Of a stretch of 64,000 nucleotides of DNA, positions 36,294-45,757 are shown in pieces. The stretch comes from Flavilitoribacter nigricans DSM 23189 = NBRC 102662 (lineage in GTDB: Bacteria > Bacteroidota > Bacteroidia > Chitinophagales > Saprospiraceae). Under the pieces are notes generated by a model. That model saw only the letters and a list, made by a program, of their open reading frames with translations. It did no database searches and was not told the DNA's origin. Position 1 is the first letter of the stretch, and each line of letters starts with the position of its first letter. The stretch is taken from assembly GCF_002646595.1 (NCBI RefSeq), contig NZ_PDUD01000029.1, forward strand, positions 157,735 through 221,734, read 5' to 3'. A program made the position numbers and the translations under genes.

Positions 36294-39200
36294 TCAGTAG
36301 GTATACACCAGCACCGAAGCATTATTTCGGGCAATGACCAGATCCTTCCGGTCGCCATTCGGTATGATCGCAAACTGCCGGACCTGCTCCTTGATCTTCA
36401 GATTGATGTCCTGATTGCGAACGTAGCGGAAATCTCCTTTCCCATCCCCCAGCAAAAGGGTGCCGAAACTGGCGTCGTAGATCCCCACCTCCGGTTTGGA
36501 ATAAAAGAAGTTACCGCCCAGCAGAATGTCTACATGGCCATCCTCATTGAAATCCTGTACCGCAATGGCGTACATCGGCGACAATTGCGCCTGTACGGGT
36601 AAGGACTTTATCGCAAAACCCTCACTTCCGTTATTGATCAACACGGAGCTTTCGAGTCGATAGACTTCCGATACCATTGATTGCTCCAGCAATTCGGGAG
36701 CGAAAATATCCTCCATGGTAGCTTCCTTGTAGGATTCGTATTTGACGTACAGCTTTTTCAGAGCCGGTAGTTGTTCGATCAGGTCGTGCCGCAGGGCCAG
36801 CGGATACGATTTATCACCCAGATAAACACAGATGATCGGATCCACCGCACCGTTGCGGTCGAAATCGTTCAGGTACATGGTCACCGGTTTTTCCCGGGAT
36901 GCACTGAAGCGGGAATTGTGTCCGTGGTTGGTCACGACGAAATCCATATCTCCGTCTTCATCCAGGTCGGCCGCTTCGATACTGTTCCACCAACCATTGG
37001 TGCTATCCAACTGCATGGCCGAGGAGGCATCTGTCAGATTACCGCCATCGTTCCGAAAGACCTTGATGCCCATCCATTCGCCGATCACGAGCAGATCCTG
37101 GTCATCGTCGCCGTCGATATCCGACCAGACCGCATCGGTGATCATACCGAGTTTTTTCAGGGCGGGAGCTCTGCTTTTTGCCACATCCTTGAAGTTACCG
37201 GTCCCGTCATTTTCCAGGAGATAACCGTCCACCGGGACGCCCACCAGATTGGGTTTGGCCCGCGTACCTACGAACAGATCCTGATCGCCGTCGCCATCGA
37301 AATCGGCGGGAACGACACAGGAGGAATTCTCGAAATTAAAGGAAGGCAGCACCTGATTGGATTTTATGAAAGTACCGTTCCCCTGGTTGAGGTAGAGGCG
37401 GTCGATCAGTTCCGAGGAGTTATTGGGAAATTCCGAACTGCCGCTGGCAATGTAAATATCCAGGTCCTGATCACCGTCGGCATCGAAGCAGCTGCATTCA
37501 ATGTCCTCTTTTTGTTTGTCCTCCTCGAAGGCAGCCGGAGTGATCGCCCGGTAACGACCGTCAGTTCCCTGCAGGTAGATCCGTCCCGTCTGACCGCTTG
37601 CACCGCCGATAAAGAAATCGGCCCTGCCGTCACCGTTCAAATCACCGGAACACATGGCCGGCCCTTCGGCGGACAACATGTGGTATAACAGGCGATCCCG
37701 GTCGAAATCGATGTACCGACTTTCCCGGTGCAGATAATCTACGCCGGAGGATACGCTGATGTCTCTGAACTGGATTGGCGCCGATGCGCCGGCAATCCGC
37801 TGCTGGGCCACAGTAGCGCTTTCCGAGCTGACCGTCAGGATCTGATCAGCGGCTACATTGGTCAGTTTTGTGATCCGTTCCTGAGCATCATCGCCCGTAG
37901 CGAAAGGCCAGTGGATCAGGATACTGTCGACAATGGTTGCATCACCCAGACCGAAATTTGGCCGGGGATCAACGGACGACTGGAACCCACGTACCGGAAC
38001 GTGCTCGTAGTAGAGTTTTTCGCCACCGGCAAATAATTCGATCCGGGTGCCGACCGCCTGTTGGTTCTGGCCGCTGCCCGTTAAAACGAGTTTTAAATAG
38101 TGATTATCCTGCTGTTTTTGATCGTTCTGATTGATGTAGATCCAGGACTGCTCGTTGACGTTGTTGATCACCAGGTCCATATCGCCGTCGTTATCCAGAT
38201 CCGCATAAGCGGAACCGTTGGAATGCGAAGGCGTATCCAGTCCCCAATCGGTAGTGACATTATCGAATTCCAGTCCCCCTTTGTTCTTATACATGTAGTT
38301 GGGGATCTTATTGGACGGAATGATCTCCGTGAGGGATTTGTAATCTACCCCACCCTCGGTAATGATCGATTTCAACACTTCTTCGTTGGAAATGTAGTTG
38401 ATGTAATCCTGATCGGTCAGGTCACCGTAGATACCGTTCGCGATAAACAGGTCCCGCAAGCCGTCGTTATCAAAATCACAGATCAGGGCACCCCAGCTCC
38501 AGTCCGTGGCTTCCACGCCGGCCAGGCGGCCGATCTCACTGAAACTACTGTCGCCATTATTGAGTTGGAGCATATTCCGGGTAAACTGGTGGTAGTAGCC
38601 ATTCTCCAGATTGTATTGGTATTTATTCCAGTCTTCGAAGGTCGTTTTGGTTTTGAGCCGGTTGTTGGGTTCCGGCAACATCTCCGTCACGAAGATATCC
38701 GGGTAGCCGTCATTGTTGATATCGGCCATATCGGCCCCCATGGAAGCGGCACTGATGGATTTCATCTGGTTCTCCAGATCCTCCCGGAAAGTACCGTCCC
38801 CGTTGTTCATATAGATGTAATCTCGCTCAAAAAAGTCATTGGAGATATACAGGTCCGGCCAGCCATCCAGGTTGATGTCGCCGACGGTAACCCCTAAACC
38901 AAAGCCGATAACGCTGCCGTAGATACCGGCGGCTTCGCTGATGTCGGTAAACTGGCCGTTGTCATTGCGGTAGAGCTTATCACCGCCCTCCTTGTGCCGG
39001 TTGGGCCGTTCGTTCTTGCGCAGGTTGAAAGTACCGATCGGCTGAAAGGAGTTGTTCAGCAAATAGACATCCAGATCGCCGTCCTTATCAAAATCAAAGA
39101 AGGCCGCATGGGTAGAATATCCCCGATCGGCCAGGCCGTATTTTTCCGCTTCTTCCCGAAAGGAGCCATCCTTTTGGTTGATGAAGAGCTCATTCTGTTT

Positions 39201-39644
39201 ATTATCTCCGCCGACGTCACCGGAATTGCAAACGTAAATATCCAGCCAGCCGTCGCCGTTGATGTCTACCATGCTTACCCCGGTGGACCAGCTGCGGCTT
39301 CCCGCCACCCCGGCCTGCTCCGTTACATCCTCGAAAGTGAGGTCCCCCTTGTTGAGGTAGAGGTGATTGGGTTCCATGTTGGCGGTCATATACACATCGA
39401 CAAAACCGTCATTATTGACATCGCCGATGCCGACCCCGCCGCCGTTGTAAAAATTGCGGTAGGTATAGACGTTGAAATCGTTGCGGAAGGTCAGGCGGTT
39501 CTCGAAAGTAAAACCACTCTCTTCCGGTGACAGTCTTGTAAACTGGCTGACCGGAGTATCTTCCGATTGCCCACAGCTCCCTATCAGCATACTTATTCCA
39601 ACGATCATAAAGGCAAGCATCTGCCTCATATTGCCATCACTCAT
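36294..39644 (-). CDS. FG-GAP/VCBS-repeat lipoprotein with ASPIC/UnbV domain, copy 3
   Basis: This 1,116-aa exported protein has a lipoprotein leader (MLAFMIVGISMLIGSC). Seven N-terminal FG-GAP loops (GDVNNDGFVDVYM through ADLDNDGDMDLVI) are followed by an ASPIC/UnbV domain (AVGTRIELFAGG, FGLGDATIVDS) and about six further loops (GDLNGDGRADFFI through QDFNEDGHVDILL). The ATG at 39644 is one base after the stop of the small lipoprotein gene, so translation is probably coupled. It is closer to copy 4 than to copies 1 and 2, for example in sharing EMLP and the NLENGYYHQF/NIKNGYHQQF stretch. Confidence 0.88.
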   Translation of the reverse strand: MSDGNMRQMLAFMIVGISMLIGSCGQSEDTPVSQFTRLSPEESGFTFENRLTFRNDFNVYTYRNFYNGGGVGIGDVNNDGFVDVYMTANMEPNHLYLNKGDLTFEDVTEQAGVAGSRSWSTGVSMVDINGDGWLDIYVCNSGDVGGDNKQNELFINQKDGSFREEAEKYGLADRGYSTHAAFFDFDKDGDLDVYLLNNSFQPIGTFNLRKNERPNRHKEGGDKLYRNDNGQFTDISEAAGIYGSVIGFGLGVTVGDINLDGWPDLYISNDFFERDYIYMNNGDGTFREDLENQMKSISAASMGADMADINNDGYPDIFVTEMLPEPNNRLKTKTTFEDWNKYQYNLENGYYHQFTRNMLQLNNGDSSFSEIGRLAGVEATDWSWGALICDFDNDGLRDLFIANGIYGDLTDQDYINYISNEEVLKSIITEGGVDYKSLTEIIPSNKIPNYMYKNKGGLEFDNVTTDWGLDTPSHSNGSAYADLDNDGDMDLVINNVNEQSWIYINQNDQKQQDNHYLKLVLTGSGQNQQAVGTRIELFAGGEKLYYEHVPVRGFQSSVDPRPNFGLGDATIVDSILIHWPFATGDDAQERITKLTNVAADQILTVSSESATVAQQRIAGASAPIQFRDISVSSGVDYLHRESRYIDFDRDRLLYHMLSAEGPAMCSGDLNGDGRADFFIGGASGQTGRIYLQGTDGRYRAITPAAFEEDKQKEDIECSCFDADGDQDLDIYIASGSSEFPNNSSELIDRLYLNQGNGTFIKSNQVLPSFNFENSSCVVPADFDGDGDQDLFVGTRAKPNLVGVPVDGYLLENDGTGNFKDVAKSRAPALKKLGMITDAVWSDIDGDDDQDLLVIGEWMGIKVFRNDGGNLTDASSAMQLDSTNGWWNSIEAADLDEDGDMDFVVTNHGHNSRFSASREKPVTMYLNDFDRNGAVDPIICVYLGDKSYPLALRHDLIEQLPALKKLYVKYESYKEATMEDIFAPELLEQSMVSEVYRLESSVLINNGSEGFAIKSLPVQAQLSPMYAIAVQDFNEDGHVDILLGGNFFYSKPEVGIYDASFGTLLLGDGKGDFRYVRNQDINLKIKEQVRQFAIIPNGDRKDLVIARNNASVLVYTY

Positions 39645-39645
39645 T

Positions 39646-40224
39646 TCAATCTGCTTTTAAAGTCAGCACATTATCCAGGTCGGTCAGATCGGAGATCAGG
39701 ACCTCCACTTTGCTGTCTTCTGTATAGTACAAAACGATCCTCCGGTTGCCATCCACTTTCACGTAGGCCTTTCCCCGGCCCGGAGATCTGATTGGAAAAA
39801 ACTCATTGCCAGGATAGGAGGATTCAAAAAGCCGGCGGGTATCTTCGATGAGTTTATCGGCCCACATTTCCTTGTTCCAGGGAGCCCAGCCGGTATACAT
39901 CGTAAACCCGGTAAACGACTGGATCTTACCATTTTTAAAAATGGGGAAAAAGTCCAGAAACCCGTGGTGTTGCAGTCCCGGAAGCTCGTAGTAAATCGTC
40001 CGGTTGGAATATCCTTCCTTGATGACTCCCTGTTGATTGAGTTTCCAGCAGGTATTGTAAAAATCCCGCTCGGGCATTCCGAAATACAATCCGAGCAATA
40101 CGGTATCGTGTCGAACGCCGCTATCCAGTTCATCTTCTACGGCCCGGGCGTACTCGGACTGCTGCGAGCAACTTATTAAAAAAGGCAACAAAGCCAGTAA
40201 CATCAGGTATTTAACCTTATTCAT
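39646..40224 (-). CDS. Small lipoprotein coupled between two FG-GAP genes
   Basis: This 192-aa protein has a lipoprotein signal ending in LISC. The mature part is not recognised. It contains an aromatic stretch (GFTMYTGWAPWNKEMWAD) and a beta-rich end (RRIVLYYTEDSKVEVLISDL). Its start overlaps the end of FG-GAP copy 4 by 8 bp, and its stop is one base before copy 3. This tight packing suggests a fixed stoichiometric relation with the two large proteins. The function is unknown. Confidence 0.72.
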   Translation of the reverse strand: MNKVKYLMLLALLPFLISCSQQSEYARAVEDELDSGVRHDTVLLGLYFGMPERDFYNTCWKLNQQGVIKEGYSNRTIYYELPGLQHHGFLDFFPIFKNGKIQSFTGFTMYTGWAPWNKEMWADKLIEDTRRLFESSYPGNEFFPIRSPGRGKAYVKVDGNRRIVLYYTEDSKVEVLISDLTDLDNVLTLKAD

Positions 40225-43200
40225 TAGTCGTTAGATTTGGCATCAAAATTTCCGGTTGATCGTGATTTTTCGCAAAGAGGATCTGCCGCTTCCCTCCGGA
40301 TCGCAAACCTACTATTTTTCTGATCTCCCCATCCATATAAAGGCCGGATTCCTGGTGGGTCAAGGCGCGAAAATCACGCTTGCCATCCCCCAGCATAACG
40401 AGACCGACACTTCCCGCATTAATCCCGATCTCCGGTTTCATGCGATGTTGGTTGCCCCCGGCCAGTACATCCAGGTTGCCGTCACCGTTCAGGTCGGTCA
40501 CATAATAGGCGTAGATCGGTGATAATTGCGCTTCCAGCGGTAAGGCGGCAAAATCAAACCGGCCACCACCTTCGTTCCAGAGTATTCCGGACCGCATTTC
40601 CACCGCTTTATAGGTCAGGCCGCCGGAAAGCTGTTCCGGGCTGAAAATATCCTGGATCCGTTGCCGTGCGTAGCTTTCAAAATTGGGATACTGCTTGCCG
40701 AGATAAGGCAACTGTTTCAGAAGATCATTGCGCAGCGCGAAAGGGTATTCACCAGATTCCCGGGTGTAGGCGATCACCTGCTCCGGCTTCCCGTTCTGAT
40801 CAAAGTCATTGACGTACATCAGCAAGGGATGTTCGGGATCTCCGGTCAGCCGGGAATTCCGGCCGTGGTTGCCCAGCAGCAGGTCCGTGCGTCCGTCCTG
40901 ATCCAGATCGGCCGCCGTTACGGTATTCCACAAACCGCTCAGCGCCGTCAGTTCATTGCTTTCGTGGGGCGTGAAGGTGCCGTTCTGGTTGACAAACAGA
41001 CGAACGCCCATCCACTCCCCTACGGCCACGATATCGGTGTCACCATCCCCGTCGAAATCAAGTACTTCCACATCACTGATCATGCCCAAACGGGCAAAAT
41101 CCGGGGCTTTGCTTTTGCTGACATTTTTGAACTGCCCGGAGCCGTCATTTTCCAGCAGGTACATATCGGAGGGTACGCCGTAGACAAACGGCTGAATGAA
41201 AATGCTGACCACCAGATCCTGATCACCATCCTGGTCAAAATCCAGAGCTTTGACCGCCGAGGAATTCTCGAACCGGAAACTGGGCAGGATCTGATTGGAG
41301 AATTCCAGTTCGCCGTTACCGGCGTTGAAGTACAGCCGGTCGGCCAGATTGGCGTTATTGGGTCCGAATTCGCTGCTGCCGCTGGCTACATAAAGATCAT
41401 CGGCGCCGTCTCCGTTGGCATCGAAAAACAGGCAATCCGTATCTTCCGAACTGAGGTGGTTCATAAAGGCGGGCACATCCACCGTGCGAAAGGTGCCGTC
41501 CGGATTCTGCACAAAGAGCTGACCGGCCTGATCTTTGGCACCTCCGACGTAAAAATCGGATAATCCGTCGCGATTGATGTCTCCGACACAACAGGCCGGA
41601 CCCTCACCGCTGTGCATCTGCACCAATAGAGCCTCTCGATCAAAATCGGAGTAATCCTGTTCCCGGTGTCTAAATTCCGGATTAAAACTCACGTCCGGCA
41701 CCAATAAGGGTCCGGCGACTGAGGGCAAGCCGTAAGCAAGCGCAACCGCTTCGGCGGTAGTACTGCCTTTAGCCAGCTGGATCAGCGTATCGGCAGGCAG
41801 GGCGAAAAGCTTATCCACGGTTCGGTCCGGCCAGGTCACCTGGACAGAATCTACCTGCCGGGCGGTTCCCAGACCGAAATGGGCTTTCAGGTCCACGGAA
41901 GACATAAATCCACGGGCCGGGAATACTTCCAGATATTGCACCTGATCACCGGTAAAGACCTGGATCTTGGCACCGATGCCATGCCGGTTAGCGGAACTGT
42001 CATCCGATAGGGCCAGTTGCAGAAAATGGCCTTCGGAATTGTTCCGGTAAACTACCGGCGGCATATTGATATTGTTGACTACCAAGTCGAGATCGCCGTC
42101 ATTATCCAGGTCACCGTAAGCGGATCCGTTGCTGAAGGATTTCTGTCCCAATCCCCACTCTTCCGCCTTATTGGTGAAAGACATATTGCCATCATTGTGA
42201 AATGCGAAATTGGACAGCGGTTCGGACGGGATCTGATCTACCAGTTTGACGATCCCGCCTTCCGGATCGTTGAGCACCCGGCGCACCTCGGCAGGATCGG
42301 AAAAGAAATTGATAAAATCCTGATCCAGCAGGTCCTTAAAGATGCCGTTCGCCACAAAAATATCCTTCCAGCCATCGTTGTCCATATCGAAGATCAGTGC
42401 GCCCCAACTCCAGTCGGTCGCTTCCACGCCGGCGTAGCGACCCACTTCCAGGAATTTCCCGCCCCCCGCATTCATTTGCAGCACATTACGGGCAAACTGC
42501 TGGTGGTACCCGTTCTTGATATTGGCGCGATATTTATTCCAGTTCTCGAACTGAGCTTTGGATTTGAGCCGGCCTTCTTCCCGGGGCAACATTTCCGTAA
42601 CGAAGATCTCCGGCATTCCGTCGTTGTTGACATCGGCCAGGTCCGCGCCCATGGAACCCATGCTGATCTCGCTCAGCATCTGGTCTACGCTTTCCCGGAA
42701 AGTTCCATCCTGTTGGTTTAGATAGAGGTAATCCTTTTCAAAGAAGTCATTGCTTACGTAAATGTCCGGCCAGCCATCCTGGTTTACGTCTCCGATCGTT
42801 ACTCCCAGTCCGAAACCGATAGCGCTGCCGTAAATTCCAGCTTCTTCGCTGACGTCCGTGAAGCGGCCGCCGATCACCTCGCCGGCATCATTTTTCTCCA
42901 GGTCATTCCGGAGCAGTTTATTCCCTCCGCTCTCATCCCGGACCTTGCGCTGGTCCGGGATCAGATCGTAATTTCCAATACTGCGAAAAGAATTATTCAA
43001 CAGATAGCAATCCAGGTCACCGTCCAGATCATAGTCAAAGAAAGCGGCGTGGGTAGACAGGCCGAGATCATCCAGTCCGTAGGCTTTCGATACCTCTTCG
43101 AAACGTACGGTTTTCATTCCGTCCTGTTCGCCGGAGATCCCCCGATTCAGGAAGAGTTCGTTGTGACGGTTCTCGCCTTTGATATCGCCACTTTTGCAGA

Positions 43201-43600
43201 TGTAAATGTCCAGCCAGCCGTCTCCGTTGATATCGGCAATGCTGACGCCGGTGGTCCAGACATTCTGGGAAGCAACTCCGGCCTGCTCCGTGATGTCCAG
43301 AAAGGAAAATTCCCCCTGGTTCAGGTACAATTTATTATCCACCTGATTACCACTGAAAAAGAGGTCCGCCAGTCCATCGCGATTAAAATCGCCGATACCC
43401 ACACCGGCACCATTGTAAAAATTGCGGAAGGTATATACATTGACCTCGTTGGTGTATTCCAGGTCATTTTGAAAATGGATATGGGTTACTTCCGGTGGCA
43501 TGGGCTGAAAACGCGTATCGTCCGGAAGCGGAGGTGCTTCGTCCCGGCAGGCGATCAGCAACAATAAAAGGAGCAGTGGTCGGTACGTTCTAAAATTCAA
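40217..43600 (-). CDS. FG-GAP/VCBS-repeat lipoprotein with ASPIC/UnbV domain, copy 4
   Basis: This protein has 1,127 aa from TTG 43600, which gives a leader with seven Leu residues ending in LIAC; the open frame extends to 43678 without signal character. Seven FG-GAP loops (GDFNRDGLADLFF through GDLDNDGDLDLVV) precede an ASPIC/UnbV domain (GIGAKIQVFTGD, FGLGTARQVDSVQVTWP) and about seven loops (GDINRDGLSDFYV through TDLNGDGNLDVLA). It is the first gene of a tightly coupled set with the small lipoprotein and copy 3, downstream of the susCD terminator. Confidence 0.86.
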   Translation of the reverse strand: MNFRTYRPLLLLLLLIACRDEAPPLPDDTRFQPMPPEVTHIHFQNDLEYTNEVNVYTFRNFYNGAGVGIGDFNRDGLADLFFSGNQVDNKLYLNQGEFSFLDITEQAGVASQNVWTTGVSIADINGDGWLDIYICKSGDIKGENRHNELFLNRGISGEQDGMKTVRFEEVSKAYGLDDLGLSTHAAFFDYDLDGDLDCYLLNNSFRSIGNYDLIPDQRKVRDESGGNKLLRNDLEKNDAGEVIGGRFTDVSEEAGIYGSAIGFGLGVTIGDVNQDGWPDIYVSNDFFEKDYLYLNQQDGTFRESVDQMLSEISMGSMGADLADVNNDGMPEIFVTEMLPREEGRLKSKAQFENWNKYRANIKNGYHQQFARNVLQMNAGGGKFLEVGRYAGVEATDWSWGALIFDMDNDGWKDIFVANGIFKDLLDQDFINFFSDPAEVRRVLNDPEGGIVKLVDQIPSEPLSNFAFHNDGNMSFTNKAEEWGLGQKSFSNGSAYGDLDNDGDLDLVVNNINMPPVVYRNNSEGHFLQLALSDDSSANRHGIGAKIQVFTGDQVQYLEVFPARGFMSSVDLKAHFGLGTARQVDSVQVTWPDRTVDKLFALPADTLIQLAKGSTTAEAVALAYGLPSVAGPLLVPDVSFNPEFRHREQDYSDFDREALLVQMHSGEGPACCVGDINRDGLSDFYVGGAKDQAGQLFVQNPDGTFRTVDVPAFMNHLSSEDTDCLFFDANGDGADDLYVASGSSEFGPNNANLADRLYFNAGNGELEFSNQILPSFRFENSSAVKALDFDQDGDQDLVVSIFIQPFVYGVPSDMYLLENDGSGQFKNVSKSKAPDFARLGMISDVEVLDFDGDGDTDIVAVGEWMGVRLFVNQNGTFTPHESNELTALSGLWNTVTAADLDQDGRTDLLLGNHGRNSRLTGDPEHPLLMYVNDFDQNGKPEQVIAYTRESGEYPFALRNDLLKQLPYLGKQYPNFESYARQRIQDIFSPEQLSGGLTYKAVEMRSGILWNEGGGRFDFAALPLEAQLSPIYAYYVTDLNGDGNLDVLAGGNQHRMKPEIGINAGSVGLVMLGDGKRDFRALTHQESGLYMDGEIRKIVGLRSGGKRQILFAKNHDQPEILMPNLTTNE

Positions 43601-44112
43601 AACTATTCGTTTTTGCCAGGCAAAACCTACAAAAAACCAAGCTGTAAGCCAAAAGCCCGGCCTTCGCAAGAGGGCCAAGATAGTTCAAATGGCAACATTC
43701 CCCGTGCAGGCAGTCGATCATCGAACTATTGATTTCTTATTTTGAAACCGTCATAAAAACAACGCTCATCCGGCAAGACTGCATTTTGCGACTGATCCGG
43801 CGTGAAAAAGGTAAGATATCCCAGCTAAATAACCTTTCCCATAAAGAGAAACAGACGTAAAATGCACACTTGGCAGGTCAGCGTTTTTAACAGTTTCAAG
43901 ATACAGCTACCAGACTACATGAAATATGGCTGAGGGTTTAAAGTGAAGGTAGAGAGATCATTTTATTTGACCATATATTTACCAGTATATCTCTCTTTCA
44001 GGATGCTTTAGTACAACTATCCAGGACGCGAAGTGATTGGGTACTGACGCGCTGGTCACCGTCAGGATTCCCAAAGCGCTTCGGGCAGTATAGATCTATT
44101 GGGAAAACTAGA
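43601..44112. other. 512-bp intergenic region upstream of the FG-GAP operon
   Basis: No gene is seen. It should hold the promoter for FG-GAP copy 4 on the reverse strand. An 8-bp inverted repeat AGAGAGAT / ATCTCTCT with a 30-nt spacer lies at 43951-43996 in an AT-rich stretch. A clear -7/-33 pair was not found. Confidence 0.4.
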
Positions 44113-44143
44113 TAAAACCCGCACCCTATCTGGGGGTGCGGGT
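44113..44143 (-). terminator. Rho-independent terminator of the susC-susD operon
   Basis: The arms ACCCGCACCC (44117-44126) and GGGTGCGGGT (44134-44143) form a perfect 10-bp stem with a 7-nt loop. Read on the reverse strand it is followed by TTTTATC. It lies 22 bp after the susD stop and separates susCD from the FG-GAP genes. Confidence 0.88.
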
Positions 44144-44165
44144 CTGCTTATAACTTAGCTAAATT

Positions 44166-45734
44166 TTAATAGCAATCGTTTTGTACTAATCTTGGGTTAC
44201 TCTGGATCTGAACCGCAGGAATCGGGAACAATTCGTAGCATTCATCCTTGGCTTCCTTGGCCCACCAGGCATCTCCCCATACACCGAAACGGATCTGGTC
44301 CGTACGACGGTGCAATTCGAAGAACATTTCACGGCCACGCTCTGCCAGCAGATTCTCTGCCGTCAGTTCATTGAAAGGATCAATACCGGCACGATCCCGT
44401 ACCTGATTGACCAGCGCCAAAGCTTCGGCACTACCGTTATCCTGTCTCCACTGCGCTTCTGCTTTCATCAGCAGAACGTCCGCATAGCGGAAAACCGGAA
44501 AGTCATTATTCATATCCGGACGGGTTCCCAGCGGGAACTCATATTTGGCTACCCGTGCACCGGCTTCGCGCCAGGCATTGGGTTTCAATTCATTGATCTC
44601 GGTACGCAGTGTGATCGGAGGACCATCCGGGTCTATTCCACTCAGAGCCGTGTTGTCATCCATTTGACGTACCGTACCGGAAGCATCCCATTGGGCACCC
44701 CACAGGAAATTACCCCGTACGCGGGAAGGACCGTCTTCGGTTCCCGGCTGTCCTTTACGCAGGTCATCCGCATCGTAGGAATTTACAAATTCCTCCACAG
44801 CGCACCAGCCATTCCAGGGCTGAGCGGTAAGCTGGTAAGTAGCCTGACCACTTACGATGTGGTTGGTCTGCATGGCCAGGTTGAAACCGGTAGCGAATAC
44901 TTCGTCGTAAGGAATGGCGAAGATATTTTCCTGAGAACCTTCATTATCCGCAGCGAAGTTGGTGAAGTAGTCCGGTTCCAGAGAGAAGTTGCCGGAGTTG
45001 ATGATGATATCACACTGTTCGGCTGCTTTGGCCCACTGGGGAGATCCACTGTATACTTCTGCATTCAGATACAGTTTGGCCAGTGCCGTACGCAGGGTCA
45101 TTTCGTTCACCCGACCGTAAGCGGCACCACCTACGTCCTTAGTTACCAAAGGAATAGCTTCCAGCAATTCCTGCTCTACGAAAGCGTATACTTCGGCACG
45201 AGAACTGGGAGCCGGCGGTTCGGTAGCGGTAAAATCAGTAGCGATGGGGATATTACCGAAAGTATCCAGTCCCCAAAGGTAGTACAGCGCACGAAGCCCC
45301 TGCAGCTCTCCAATGAAAGGATCGGTCAGCGGGTTGCCCAGTTCCGTAAACTGAAAGATCAGACGGTTACAGGTATTCACGCCGTTGAAGACGAAGTTCC
45401 AGGAACCGATCACTTTATCGTTTTCCGGATCCCAGGTATGTTCGTGGAGCTGGGTCCATACACCACCGTCACCCCAGTCGGGCCCGCGGGTAGGGACTAC
45501 CATCTCATCGGAGGCTACTTCCTGAATACAGACGAAGCCACCGTTACTCATAATACCGTAAAGTGAAGTGTAAGCTGCACCCAGAGCGGAGATCAGTTCT
45601 TCCTCCGTTCTAAAGAAGTTATCCTCCGTCACTGCGTCAAATAACTCCTCCTCCAGGTCAGAGCAAGCCGGCGCGAATACGATCATAGCGAACGCAAAGG
45701 CAAGCGACTTGGTATAAAAATTGAATCTTTTCAT
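44166..45734 (-). CDS. SusD/RagB-family nutrient-binding outer-membrane lipoprotein
   Basis: This 522-aa surface lipoprotein would bind the substrate and close over the SusC barrel as a lid. The leader ends in APAC. SusD features are FFRTEEELISALGAAYTSLYG near residue 40, the helical TPR-like core, and the C-terminal block with ADVLLMKAEAQWR, ALALVNQVRDRAG and LLAERGREMFFELHRRTDQIRFG. It follows susC by 23 bp. No glycoside hydrolase or peptidase is next to it, so the ligand cannot be predicted. Confidence 0.95.
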   Translation of the reverse strand: MKRFNFYTKSLAFAFAMIVFAPACSDLEEELFDAVTEDNFFRTEEELISALGAAYTSLYGIMSNGGFVCIQEVASDEMVVPTRGPDWGDGGVWTQLHEHTWDPENDKVIGSWNFVFNGVNTCNRLIFQFTELGNPLTDPFIGELQGLRALYYLWGLDTFGNIPIATDFTATEPPAPSSRAEVYAFVEQELLEAIPLVTKDVGGAAYGRVNEMTLRTALAKLYLNAEVYSGSPQWAKAAEQCDIIINSGNFSLEPDYFTNFAADNEGSQENIFAIPYDEVFATGFNLAMQTNHIVSGQATYQLTAQPWNGWCAVEEFVNSYDADDLRKGQPGTEDGPSRVRGNFLWGAQWDASGTVRQMDDNTALSGIDPDGPPITLRTEINELKPNAWREAGARVAKYEFPLGTRPDMNNDFPVFRYADVLLMKAEAQWRQDNGSAEALALVNQVRDRAGIDPFNELTAENLLAERGREMFFELHRRTDQIRFGVWGDAWWAKEAKDECYELFPIPAVQIQSNPRLVQNDCY

Positions 45735-45757
45735 GATTTAATCCTTTTTAAATCAAA

